From Bacillus sp. EB600 (GTDB lineage Bacteria; Bacillota; Bacilli; Bacillales; Cytobacillaceae): a stretch of DNA of 64,000 nucleotides. Position 1 is the stretch's first letter. Every line of letters starts with the position of its first letter. The stretch spans positions 186,001-250,000 of the forward strand of contig NZ_JAEVLT010000001.1 of assembly GCF_024494385.1 (NCBI RefSeq), read 5' to 3'. Under the pieces are notes generated by a model that worked only from the letters and a program-made list of their open reading frames with translations, was not told the DNA's origin and searched no databases. The translations under genes and the position numbers were made by a program. Shown one piece after another: positions 54,039 through 61,874 of the stretch.

Positions 54039-56327
54039 TCACACCCTTAACCTCTTTCTATTTTTCAAAAAAGACTCAATAACTTTTAATGTATCATTTT
54101 TTGCAGCATCACCAATTGTTTCTGCTCCAATACAGGAAGGGCATCCGTGTTCACAATTACATCCCGCCACCATTTTTTTTGCATCTTCCAATACCTCAGC
54201 CATTTCCCCGTAAAGCTTTTCGCTTAATCCAATTCCCCCGGGGTAGCGATCATAAAAGAAAATAGTTGGTTTTTCATTGTGATCTGCTTTCACTTGAGGA
54301 ACCACATGAATATCTTGCGGATCTGACATAACAAATAATGGTGCGATAGATTTTAGGGCATGTGCCGCCCCAACTAGACCTTGCTCCAGCCGTTCATTAC
54401 CCATTTCCGCCAATGATTTGTTTAAAGAAATCCATGCCGCGTTCGAATGAAGCTCTTCTTCAGGAAGATGAATGGGTCCCGAACCGATATTTTCATGTGT
54501 TTCAAATTTTATTTTTTTAAAAATCGTTGCCATTGCTCGGACACTGACATCACCATAGCCTATTTCTATGTCCTCATTTTGCACTAGTTTATCGACTTCC
54601 AATACCTTTAATTGTACTGCCAAGTTCGCATCAGTATAGTAATCAACTGCCACTTCGCGGACAAATGCTTTTTTTTCTTCCCAATCCAACTTTTCAACCT
54701 GGAATTGTGTTCCTTGATGTAAATAAATTGCTTCTTCATGCAGCAGGGTCATCGCGGAAAAACGATCCATTTCACCGATTACTTTTATTTTAGCGATATC
54801 TGTTTGATCAATAATCACAATATTTTCCTGAGAGGCCGACCTTAGGCTGATATTATGAGCGGGAAAGGAATCATTCATCCAATACCATTTGTCACCGTTT
54901 TGATAGAGGACTCGTTCCTCTGTTAAATACTCCAGAAGCTCTTCTGTTTCCATCTTTCCAAATGGCTCACCTTTTTTAAACGGAAGTTCATAAGCTGCAC
55001 ACTTCATATGGTCGATTAAGATGATCAGATTATCAGGGTTGATCCGAGCTGTTTCAGGGCTCTTATTAAAAAAATACTCCGGGTTTTGGATCACATATTG
55101 ATCAAGCGGGCTGGAACTTGCCACCATAATAACAAGCGCTTCACCGTGCCTCCTGCCGGCTCTGCCTGCCTGCTGCCAGGCACTTGAAATGGTTCCTGGG
55201 TAACCAGTCATAATACAGACCTGCAGTTGACCGATATCAACACCGAGTTCAAGTGCGTTCGTACTAACAACACCGTAAATTTCTCCGGAGCGGAGTCCCC
55301 TTTCAATCTTTCGTCTCTCAGTGGGCAGATAACCACCACGGTAGCCCATAATCGATTTTCTCCCCAATTGGTTTTTCACCAATTCCTGAAGGTAGGTTAA
55401 AATAATTTCAACCCTTACCCTGCTTCTAGCAAACACAATCGTCTGGATTTTATTTTTTAAAAGTTCACCCGCCAGTTTCCTAACTTCGAGCGTTGCACTT
55501 CTTCTTATATTTAAAGGCTTGTTTACAACCGGTGGATTATAAAATAGAAAATGCTTTCGGCCGCTGGGAGCACCATTATTATCAACCAAATACATCGGTT
55601 CTTCCGTTAGAGCTTCAGCATGTTCAAGCGGATTGGCAATGGTAGCAGATGTACAAATAAAAACTGGACTGCTCCCGTAGTAATGACAAATCCGTTTTAA
55701 CCGTCGAATCACATTGGCAACATGGCTTCCGAATACCCCTCGATACGTATGAAGCTCATCAATAACAACAAATTTGAGATTTTCAAACAGAGAAACCCAT
55801 TTAGTGTGATGGGGAAGAATCGCAGAGTGAAGCATATCTGGATTGGTTATCACAACATGACCAGCTTTTCTAACCTTTTGCCGGATATTTGCCGGGGTGT
55901 CTCCGTCATATGTGTAGCTATTTATGTTCATTCCTGCTGATTGGATCATTTCATTAATTTCACTTTTTTGATCCTGTGCAAGCGCCTTTGTCGGGAATAT
56001 ATACAGTGCTCTTGCTTCCGGATTTATTAGAATCCTTTGCATAACAGGCAAATTATAACAAAGCGTTTTCCCAGAGGCCGTAGGAGTGACTGCGACTATG
56101 CTTTTTCCCTCCGTAACCTTTTCAAATGCATTTTTTTGATGGGTATAAAGCTCGCCAATTCCTTTTTGTTTTAAGCTTTTTCGTAAAAGTGGATGTAAAT
56201 TCTCTGGAAGAGGAACAGTCTGTGCTGCTTTTTCCTCAATTGTTCTCCAGCAAACAATATTTTCATTGAATTCATTATTTATTTTTAAATCAGCTAGTAT
56301 AGCTTGTAAGCTTTTTTTTCCAATCAT
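54039..56327 (-). CDS. mrfA: DEAD/DEAH-box helicase MrfA (YprA) with DUF1998
   Basis: 762 aa. Walker A TPTASGKTLCYN (about residue 80), DELH box VVIDELHTYRG (about 190), SAT motif, C-terminal helicase motifs ALELGVDIG and QQAGRAGRRHG (about 385). DUF1998 at the C-terminus has four zinc cysteines in CNCEHGCPSCIG (about 727-738). ATP-dependent 3'-5' translocase for mitomycin repair; forms an operon with mrfB. Confidence 0.94.
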   Translation of the reverse strand: MIGKKSLQAILADLKINNEFNENIVCWRTIEEKAAQTVPLPENLHPLLRKSLKQKGIGELYTHQKNAFEKVTEGKSIVAVTPTASGKTLCYNLPVMQRILINPEARALYIFPTKALAQDQKSEINEMIQSAGMNINSYTYDGDTPANIRQKVRKAGHVVITNPDMLHSAILPHHTKWVSLFENLKFVVIDELHTYRGVFGSHVANVIRRLKRICHYYGSSPVFICTSATIANPLEHAEALTEEPMYLVDNNGAPSGRKHFLFYNPPVVNKPLNIRRSATLEVRKLAGELLKNKIQTIVFARSRVRVEIILTYLQELVKNQLGRKSIMGYRGGYLPTERRKIERGLRSGEIYGVVSTNALELGVDIGQLQVCIMTGYPGTISSAWQQAGRAGRRHGEALVIMVASSSPLDQYVIQNPEYFFNKSPETARINPDNLIILIDHMKCAAYELPFKKGEPFGKMETEELLEYLTEERVLYQNGDKWYWMNDSFPAHNISLRSASQENIVIIDQTDIAKIKVIGEMDRFSAMTLLHEEAIYLHQGTQFQVEKLDWEEKKAFVREVAVDYYTDANLAVQLKVLEVDKLVQNEDIEIGYGDVSVRAMATIFKKIKFETHENIGSGPIHLPEEELHSNAAWISLNKSLAEMGNERLEQGLVGAAHALKSIAPLFVMSDPQDIHVVPQVKADHNEKPTIFFYDRYPGGIGLSEKLYGEMAEVLEDAKKMVAGCNCEHGCPSCIGAETIGDAAKNDTLKVIESFLKNRKRLRV

Positions 56328-56529
56328 CTTTACTCACCTCAATACATTCATTTTATCGAATAAATGTTCGCAATAAAAGAATAAAGTGATATTTTCGGGT
56401 AATTTTATACGAAATTTTGGTGATTTACATTTCATACCAACAAATTAATTTTAAAAATAATTTATTTGAGTGTTTTCTCTGATAAAATAGAAAGAGATTC
56501 TTTATCGTGATATATGAGGTGATGTAACC

Positions 56530-57222
56530 ATGAAAATAGAAGAAATAAAGAAGGTTTTAAGTGAATTTTCCCTCTTTCGGGTCCTAAATGATAGTGAATT
56601 AAGCAAAGTTGCAGATATTGCCATTACCCGAGAATGGAAGAAGCATAGCCATGTTTTTCTGCAAGGCGACCCGCTTGAAAATGTTTATTTTATTTATGCT
56701 GGCAAACTTAAGATCTATAAAACCGATATGAACGGAAAAGAACAAATTGTTTCCATTCTGAAAAAGGGGGAAATGTTCCCGCATGTTGGCTTTTTTAGGA
56801 AAGGCGACTACCCAGCTTTTGCAGAGGTGTTAGAAGCCTCTACCCTGATAACTGTTCCAATTTCACAGTTTGAAAATGTTCTAATTGAAAACCCGGAACT
56901 ATGTATAAAGGTCTTTAACGTGCTCGGTGAAAAAATTGTTGACTTACAAAATAGACTAGAGGAACAAATTTTAAATAATACATATGAACAAATCATTAAA
57001 CTGCTCATCAGGCTTGCCCAAAACCATGGTAAGGAGCTCAAAAATGGTACAATCCTATTAAAAGGGGAATTTACTAACAAGGATTTAGCCAATATGATTG
57101 GCACAACAAGAGAAACGATTAGCCGTACCCTGACAAAAATGAAAAAAGATGAATTAATTAGCGAAGATAAAGACGGAAATTTGATTCTAGATCCAACCAC
57201 ACTCTTAAACGAAATCATATAG
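56530..57222 (+). CDS. Crp/Fnr-family regulator without Fe-S cysteines (paralogue 2)
   Basis: 230 aa, ATG at 56530 with GAGGTGATG upstream. Same layout as the regulator at 44033: sensor domain with GEMFPHVGFF, dimer helix LGEKIVDLQNRLEEQ, recognition helix TTRETISRTLTKMKK. One Cys only (ELCIKVF), so no Fnr-type cluster. No FNR-type site is found in its own promoter (a -10 TAAAAT lies at 56483-56488). It converges with hcp, which does carry such a site. The stop codon shares its last two bases with repeat copy F. Confidence 0.92.
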   Translation: MKIEEIKKVLSEFSLFRVLNDSELSKVADIAITREWKKHSHVFLQGDPLENVYFIYAGKLKIYKTDMNGKEQIVSILKKGEMFPHVGFFRKGDYPAFAEVLEASTLITVPISQFENVLIENPELCIKVFNVLGEKIVDLQNRLEEQILNNTYEQIIKLLIRLAQNHGKELKNGTILLKGEFTNKDLANMIGTTRETISRTLTKMKKDELISEDKDGNLILDPTTLLNEII

Positions 57223-57371
57223 AAAAGCGGAAGTGCCCGTTTAGCGATGTATGGACTAGAGCACATCGACTGAGATAAAGGAAACACGAAGAGCGTTAGC
57301 GCATTCGTGCTTGACTTATCGTAGGAAGATGGGCGAAGTACATTAGTCGTTGGGTGCTGGAGCTAGACAGT
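57221..57371 (+). repeat. Dispersed repeat copy F
   Basis: About 151 bp, starting within the stop codon of the upstream regulator gene (TAG then AAAAGCGG) and ending GGTGCTGGAGCTAGACAG. Full-length and unmodified. Confidence 0.88.
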
Positions 57372-57407
57372 TATTAAAGTTCAAAGAATAAATTCTGATG
57401 TCAAAGA

Positions 57408-57436
57408 AAAACCGCAGACCTAAAGTCTGCGGTTTT
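57408..57436. terminator. Terminator between the Crp gene and hcp
   Basis: 12-bp stem AAAACCGCAGAC / GTCTGCGGTTTT with a 5-nt loop, between convergent genes. Confidence 0.9.
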
Positions 57437-57491
57437 CTTATAGGATAACGTATATACTTTGAAAACCGTCTAGATCCCGCGCTTTTCTCTA

Positions 57492-58781
57492 TTAGACTGA
57501 GAGCATTTCCTTCATGTCCTCTTGTGCTGTGCTAATTAATTTTAGATTAAATGTGTCTTGGAGGACATTTAATACTCCCTCAGAAATAAATTCAGGTGCT
57601 TTTGGTCCAATCCTGATATCCTTGATCCCTAAGCTGAAAAGACCTAATAGAATCGCAACTGCTTTTTGCTCAAACCAAGAAAGTACAATACTTACTGGAA
57701 GTTCATTGATTTCACATTCAAAAGCTTCAGCAAGAGCTTTTGCAATTTTAACGGTAGACCCTGAGTTATTGCATTGTCCTAAATCGATATACCGTGGGAT
57801 TTCCGTTCCAGGTACAGTACCATAATCAACGTCGTTAAAACGGAATTTTCCGCAGGATGTTGTCAGTATAACTGTTTCCGGAGGAAGTGATGTTGCCAGT
57901 TCCCTGTAGTACTCGCCGCCTTTACCAGGTGCATCACAGCCGGCAATAACAAAAAATCTTTTTATCTGTCCAGCTTTTACGGCTGCAATGACTTCAGGTG
58001 CTAAACCAAGAACTGTTTCATGATGGAAACCAGTTAATAATGTTTCTTCGGAGTCAATATTGGCTTCAGGAAGCTCCAAAGCTCTTTCAATTAATGGTCC
58101 AAAATCATCATTAACAATTTTTTGGACATTTTCTAAACCAGCTACTTCATAGCTGAACATCCGATCTGCATATGTGCCCTTAATCGGCATGACGCAGTTG
58201 GTTGTAGCTAATATAGCACCAGGGAAATTCTCAAACAGACGGCGCTGGTCATACCAAGCTTTTCCAATATTTCCTTTAAGATGTGAATACTTCTTCAATG
58301 CTGGATAGCCGTGTGCAGGCAGCATTTCAGAATGTGTATAAATATTGATTCCTTTTCCTTCAGTCTGCTTTAATAGTTCCTCTAAAGCAAAAAGATTGTG
58401 ACCTGTTACAACAATACATTTGCCTTCGATTTTATTCTGACTTACACGAATAGGCTGAGGAATTCCAAGCCTTGTTGTATGGGCCTCGTCAAGCATTTCC
58501 ATTACACGAACTGCTGATTGTCCGACTTTCATTGCCATTTCGATGTGTTCTTGGAGGTTAAAGTTTGAATTGGTAAGTGTCATATATAAGGCTTCATGAG
58601 TAGTTGAATCCACGAATGGGTCAGTGTAACCTAGTTGGTTAGCGTGAGTACGATAAGCCGCAATTCCTTTTAAACCAAAAATAATCGTATCCTGCAAGCT
58701 TGCGATTGTTTCATCTTTTCCACAAACACCAATTACTTGGCATCCGCCGGATGGCGTTTGTTCACATTGATGACAGAACAT
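57492..58781 (-). CDS. hcp: Hybrid cluster protein (hydroxylamine/NO reductase), short form
   Basis: 429 aa. N-terminal cysteines C3, C6, C14, C20 (MFCHQCEQTPSGGCQVIGVC) bind the cubane cluster; hybrid-cluster ligands are in VVTGHNLFALEE, TTNCVMPIKGTY, VIAGCDAPGKGG, LTTSCGKFRFND and LGQCNNSGS. About 110 residues shorter than the usual enzyme, so it resembles the class lacking one helical domain. Hcp acts on hydroxylamine and NO during nitrosative stress. Promoter with an FNR-type site at 58843-58858. Confidence 0.93.
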   Translation of the reverse strand: MFCHQCEQTPSGGCQVIGVCGKDETIASLQDTIIFGLKGIAAYRTHANQLGYTDPFVDSTTHEALYMTLTNSNFNLQEHIEMAMKVGQSAVRVMEMLDEAHTTRLGIPQPIRVSQNKIEGKCIVVTGHNLFALEELLKQTEGKGINIYTHSEMLPAHGYPALKKYSHLKGNIGKAWYDQRRLFENFPGAILATTNCVMPIKGTYADRMFSYEVAGLENVQKIVNDDFGPLIERALELPEANIDSEETLLTGFHHETVLGLAPEVIAAVKAGQIKRFFVIAGCDAPGKGGEYYRELATSLPPETVILTTSCGKFRFNDVDYGTVPGTEIPRYIDLGQCNNSGSTVKIAKALAEAFECEINELPVSIVLSWFEQKAVAILLGLFSLGIKDIRIGPKAPEFISEGVLNVLQDTFNLKLISTAQEDMKEMLSV

Positions 58782-58815
58782 TTTATTTCCCCGCTTTCCT
58801 GTAATTTACTTTTAT

Positions 58816-58858
58816 AGCATACAAATAAGATCACAGGAATAGAGTGATTTAGATCACT
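58816..58858 (-). promoter_or_regulatory. FNR-type site and -10 of hcp
   Basis: Perfect palindrome AGTGA-TCTAAA-TCACT (58858-58843, minus strand), 21 bases, then TATGCT (58821-58816) with a start near 58809; the site centre is at -41.5. Confidence 0.75.
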
Positions 58859-58970
58859 ATCTTGTCAATCTTCACAATTCGTTCAAAAATTTATTACAAT
58901 AATTTGAACCTTCTAGAAACTTACTACATATGATACTGTGTGAATTTTTGCTAAGAGAGGGGTATAACTT

Positions 58971-59459
58971 ATGTCAACGATGCTTCCTAGTGATCCAAAC
59001 CATAACAACAAAAATAAGCCGGAGCCTTTTGGGGAGCTAATAAAATCGATGCACGGCTTCTTTAATGAGAAACCAATTAAAGGATTTTTACAATCAATCG
59101 ATGATTTTTTTAAAAATCCTTTTCCGGCTGGATTCAGCTTTCCCGTCGAAACAGTTGACAATGGTAAGGAATATATTGTTTCTGCTGAACTACCAGGTAT
59201 AAAAAGAGAGCAAATTCAGTTAAACATCCAAGGGCATCTTTTAACGATTTCAGTTGATAATCACCAGGTTGAATTAGAAGAAGATGAAATCAACCTGGTT
59301 TTTAAGCAAAAAAAAATTCGACAATTATCTTCTAGAACCATTGCCCTTCCTCAAGTTATAAATGAGAAAAAAATTAAAGCATCTTATCGAGATGGACTTC
59401 TACAAATTGTAATCCCTCAAGAAAGAGGAAAAATAATTACCATTGAGGATACCAAATAG
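58971..59459 (+). CDS. Hsp20/alpha-crystallin family small heat shock protein
   Basis: 162 aa, ATG at 58971 with GAGAGGGGTATAAC upstream. Alpha-crystallin domain from about residue 65 (FPVETVDNGKEYIVSAELPGIK) to 150, ending YRDGLLQIVIPQ, the usual last beta strand. The N-terminal 60 residues are polar with FFNEKPIKGFLQ repeats. A holdase chaperone or spore-associated homologue of CotM/CotP; spore expression cannot be shown. Terminator at 59523-59547. Confidence 0.9.
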   Translation: MSTMLPSDPNHNNKNKPEPFGELIKSMHGFFNEKPIKGFLQSIDDFFKNPFPAGFSFPVETVDNGKEYIVSAELPGIKREQIQLNIQGHLLTISVDNHQVELEEDEINLVFKQKKIRQLSSRTIALPQVINEKKIKASYRDGLLQIVIPQERGKIITIEDTK

Positions 59460-59522
59460 CTCTCCTCCTCGTCATTTAGGATGGATGTCCCCCACCCACC
59501 AAATACATCCTATATGCAGAAC

Positions 59523-59547
59523 AAAAGACGGCGGTTAGCCGTCTTTT
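59523..59547 (+). terminator. Terminator of the Hsp20 gene
   Basis: 10-bp stem AAAAGACGGC / GCCGTCTTTT with loop GGTTA and TT tail; also serves the convergent yppG gene. Confidence 0.88.
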
Positions 59548-59565
59548 TTATTTTCCAGCTGCATA

Positions 59566-60138
59566 CTAAGCTTTAAATACCCCGCCCAGGCCTTTTACGA
59601 GCGATGTAACTTGGTTTACGGCGTTCATCATTTGTCCCGCTGTATTCACCATTTTGTTAAAATCAACTGAGCCATCTTGCGATTTAAACGAATTAATTAA
59701 TGAATGCATTCCACCAGGTTGTTTTGGCATTAAATTTTGTTTAGGATATGGGTTAATATAACCGTTCATTGGTGGTTGTTGATTTTGGTAAGGAAACATT
59801 TCTTCCTGCGGCTGTAAGGGATTTTGGAAAAGATATTGCGAATCCTTTTGTATAGAAGCCTGAGTTTGATAGGATGGCTGTTGAATATAGGGTTGATAGG
59901 TTTGGGCTTGATAGGGTTGATAAGCTTGGTTTAATGGCTGATATTGGCCAGGATAGTATGGATTCTGTGACTGAAACGATTGCCAATTTGCATTTTGAAA
60001 TGGTGGTTGATACTGATATGGATTTGAATAACTTCTTATAAATCCTTTGTTCCATTGCTGCTCCAACGGATTCCCGTGCATCATTTGCCCCGAGTTTCCA
60101 TAATTGAAATGCTGACTCCTGCTTTCAAACATGGGCAA
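59566..60138 (-). CDS. yppG: YppG family protein (Gln/Tyr/Pro-rich)
   Basis: 190 aa. The middle (about residues 35-130) is low complexity, rich in Q, Y, P and N (for example QYQPPFQNANWQ), like coat or spore-surface proteins. The C-terminal GGMHSLINSFKSQDGSVDF and NQVTSLVKGLGGVF is the YppG signature. TTG at 60138 has GGAGG 7 bases upstream; the ATG at 60132 is an alternative. Function unknown; same place as in B. subtilis. Confidence 0.85.
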   Translation of the reverse strand: MPMFESRSQHFNYGNSGQMMHGNPLEQQWNKGFIRSYSNPYQYQPPFQNANWQSFQSQNPYYPGQYQPLNQAYQPYQAQTYQPYIQQPSYQTQASIQKDSQYLFQNPLQPQEEMFPYQNQQPPMNGYINPYPKQNLMPKQPGGMHSLINSFKSQDGSVDFNKMVNTAGQMMNAVNQVTSLVKGLGGVFKA

Positions 60139-60256
60139 ACATCTCCTCCGCTATTCATCATTATACTTTATGTATTTAGCGGTAAAAGGTGATTATTTAA
60201 GTAAGGTGAAAGCGGCCAGTATGTTGTTTTCTTACTATAATAGAATATAAAAAAAC

Positions 60257-60283
60257 GTGTCAATTAATGACACAAAGTGTCGG
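60257..60283. promoter_or_regulatory. GTGTCA-N5-TGACAC palindrome with a third half-site
   Basis: GTGTCAATTAATGACAC (60257-60273) followed by AAAGTGTC (60274-60281), upstream of yppF and 118 bases from yppG. Similar to TGTCA-N6-TGACA in the norZ promoter; the binding protein is unknown. Confidence 0.4.
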
Positions 60284-60362
60284 AAGTCTCAATTTTTGAA
60301 AAACTAAAAGAAGGAGTCTTTTCATGGTATGATAGAGAAAATGGTGAAGGAGGAGATCCATC

Positions 60363-60575
60363 ATGAACATTAGCGAATTAAAAAGCAGGTTTATTAAATG
60401 TAAGGAATATTCTACTGATAATGTTAATCAATTATTGGATTTTGCCAAGAAAGCATATATTCACAACGAGATTAACATTAAAGAGTACAGCCTTCTTATC
60501 CGCGACCTGGAAGCAAACGGTGCAATGACTCCAGATAGTGAAAATGACAACTCCCTCATCACGCATATTATTTGA
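60363..60575 (+). CDS. yppF: YppF family protein
   Basis: 70 aa, ATG at 60363 behind AAGGAGGAGATCC, a very strong site. Sequence KEYSTDNVNQLLDFAKKAYI and SLLIRDLEANGAMTPD matches the small cytoplasmic YppF family of unknown function. Single unit ended by the hairpin at 60606-60631. A likely -10 TATGAT lies near 60327-60332. Confidence 0.85.
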   Translation: MNISELKSRFIKCKEYSTDNVNQLLDFAKKAYIHNEINIKEYSLLIRDLEANGAMTPDSENDNSLITHII

Positions 60576-60605
60576 AACAACGAATTAAAGGGGAATGAAA
60601 TCTAA

Positions 60606-60631
60606 TGGATTGCTGTTATATCAGCAATCCA
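60606..60631. terminator. Terminator between yppF and yppE
   Basis: 10-bp stem TGGATTGCTG / CAGCAATCCA with loop TTATAT and T run; it overlaps the last codons of yppE. Confidence 0.85.
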
Positions 60632-60986
60632 TTTTTTTTACTTCTTTTACTACTTCTGATAGAAAATATTCAATTGACCGCTGAGAATGTAAGAATCTTG
60701 ACTTGCTTGTTTCCGGGTAAAAGGCTTGAACAGACAACTGTTCAATTAGTCCGCAGGTGGAAGTGACCTGATTAATGTTCATATGCTTTGAATTAGATGT
60801 CTTTAACCATTTACATAAGTACATACTCCAATCATCCATCACCTTTTTTACTTCATCAGCAAAAGGTTTTACCACTTGGTAAAAGTCCTTCCTTTCTGTT
60901 TGAAGCCTAGCCTCTTCAAAATAGTGTAGAAATAAACGGTTATAGTTTAAAAGCACTTCTGTTAAGTGGATGATCTCCTCATTCAT
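60621..60986 (-). CDS. yppE: YppE family protein (DUF1798)
   Basis: 121 aa from the ATG at 60986 with GGGGGAATTTTAGAT upstream; the extension to 61031 is a non-conserved leader. All helical, four-helix-bundle-like (IIHLTEVLLNYNRLFLHYFEEAR ... ADEVKKVMDDW). The DUF1798 family is of unknown function. In B. subtilis yppE also lies between yppF and yppD. Confidence 0.85.
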   Translation of the reverse strand: MNEEIIHLTEVLLNYNRLFLHYFEEARLQTERKDFYQVVKPFADEVKKVMDDWSMYLCKWLKTSNSKHMNINQVTSTCGLIEQLSVQAFYPETSKSRFLHSQRSIEYFLSEVVKEVKKMDC

Positions 60987-61012
60987 ATCTAAAATTCCCC
61001 CAAAAAAATAAA

Positions 61013-61039
61013 AAGTAGCTATGGATTTCAAAGCTACTT
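61013..61039 (-). terminator. Terminator of the 61050 gene
   Basis: 8-bp stem AAGTAGCT / AGCTACTT with minus-strand tail TTTTATTTTTTT. Confidence 0.8.
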
Positions 61040-61049
61040 GCTATCACCA

Positions 61050-61349
61050 TTAATCATATTGTAACGTTTTTTTAAAACCTAATTCAAACTTCAATCCTAC
61101 AGATTGGTTTTTTCCTATAGGATAATTGGTCAATTCCTCATTATTTTCTATTTCGCTTTTTATATATCTCTGTTCAAGAATAGCAATTCTTTTATCGGGT
61201 ACAGCTAATCTCGTTACCTCTTCACGTACTATTTCTTTACGAAGGTCTGAAAACGAAGTCCTTAAGACAGATTCCAAATCGGCTAATTGTTCATTCATTT
61301 CAGAAAACATGATGAATAGTTGTTCTTTTTCGGTTGTTGGCTCATTCAT
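61050..61349 (-). CDS. Small helical protein at the yppD position
   Basis: 99 aa, ATG at 61349 with GGAGGTCTATCGA upstream. The N-terminal 60 residues form a likely coiled coil (MFSEMNEQLADLESVLRTSFSDL); the rest is polar. Synteny puts it at yppD, but I do not see enough similarity to be sure. Independent of yppE, since a terminator lies between. Unknown function. Confidence 0.72.
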   Translation of the reverse strand: MNEPTTEKEQLFIMFSEMNEQLADLESVLRTSFSDLRKEIVREEVTRLAVPDKRIAILEQRYIKSEIENNEELTNYPIGKNQSVGLKFELGFKKTLQYD

Positions 61350-61544
61350 TCGATAGACCTCCTTAGGGTATCTGTATAGGTAAAATTCTCTCTCTTTTTC
61401 TGTCTTCCTTCTCCCTTGACAAAACTAGAAGTGATTCGCCAAAGAAAGTGTCAAACTTGCATAAGGACATGATTATTTCGACACAATTCAAAATTCGCAT
61501 GAAACTATTTAAATCAGTGCAAGCTATCCATGGAGGTGTTTACG

Positions 61545-61652
61545 ATGCCAAAAAAGAATCCGCAAAACAAAAGGCCAGTACAAACCGAACAAGAAAAAAA
61601 GACAGGCTATGGCGATAAAAAACTTGAAGGTGAAAATCGCCCAGCGGAATAA
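61545..61652 (+). CDS. sspM: Small acid-soluble spore protein, SspM-like
   Basis: 35 aa: MPKKNPQNKRPVQTEQEKK then TGYGDKKLEGENRPAE. The ending KKLEGENRP resembles B. subtilis SspM (KKLGGPNRPST), and the place between yppC and yppD-like genes is the same. RBS TGGAGGTG, 6-7 bases. Its stop codon shares a base with repeat copy G, which starts AGAAAAGCGG. Confidence 0.8.
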   Translation: MPKKNPQNKRPVQTEQEKKTGYGDKKLEGENRPAE

Positions 61653-61802
61653 GAAAAGCGGAAGTGCCCGTTTAGCGATGTATGGACTGGAGCGCTCCGA
61701 TTGAGATAAAGGAAATACCGAGAGCGCTAGCGCATTCGTGCTTGACTTATCGTAATGAGGAGAACGAAGTACACTAGTCGCTGGGCGCTGGAGTTAGACA
61801 AT
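61652..61802 (+). repeat. Dispersed repeat copy G
   Basis: About 151 bp, starting in the sspM stop codon, with some divergence in the middle; a fragment of the left end (AGAAAGCGGAAGCGCCCG, 61803-61831) follows it. Confidence 0.85.
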
Positions 61803-61845
61803 AGAAAGCGGAAGCGCCCGTTTAGCGAGCGTTCATATCGAATTG

Positions 61846-61873
61846 AAAAGCAAGGGATTCTCTCCTTGCTTTT
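61846..61873. terminator. Terminator between sspM/repeat G and yppC
   Basis: 10-bp stem AAAAGCAAGG / CCTTGCTTTT, 8-nt loop, with T runs in both directions. Confidence 0.85.
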
Positions 61874-61874
61874 T

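Noticed and set aside
56808..57287. 159-codon minus-strand frame
   Set aside because: Antisense to the Crp paralogue 2 gene and running into a repeat; no ribosome binding site and low-complexity content.
61497..61526. SigG-like promoter for sspM (GCATG-N18-CAAGCTA)
   Set aside because: The predicted start would fall inside the ribosome binding site at 61531-61538, and the -10 has a mismatch at a key base.
25810..61831. Repeats as insertion sequences or CRISPR units
   Set aside because: No transposase, no regular spacing and no unique spacers; copies are scattered singly or as one tandem pair.
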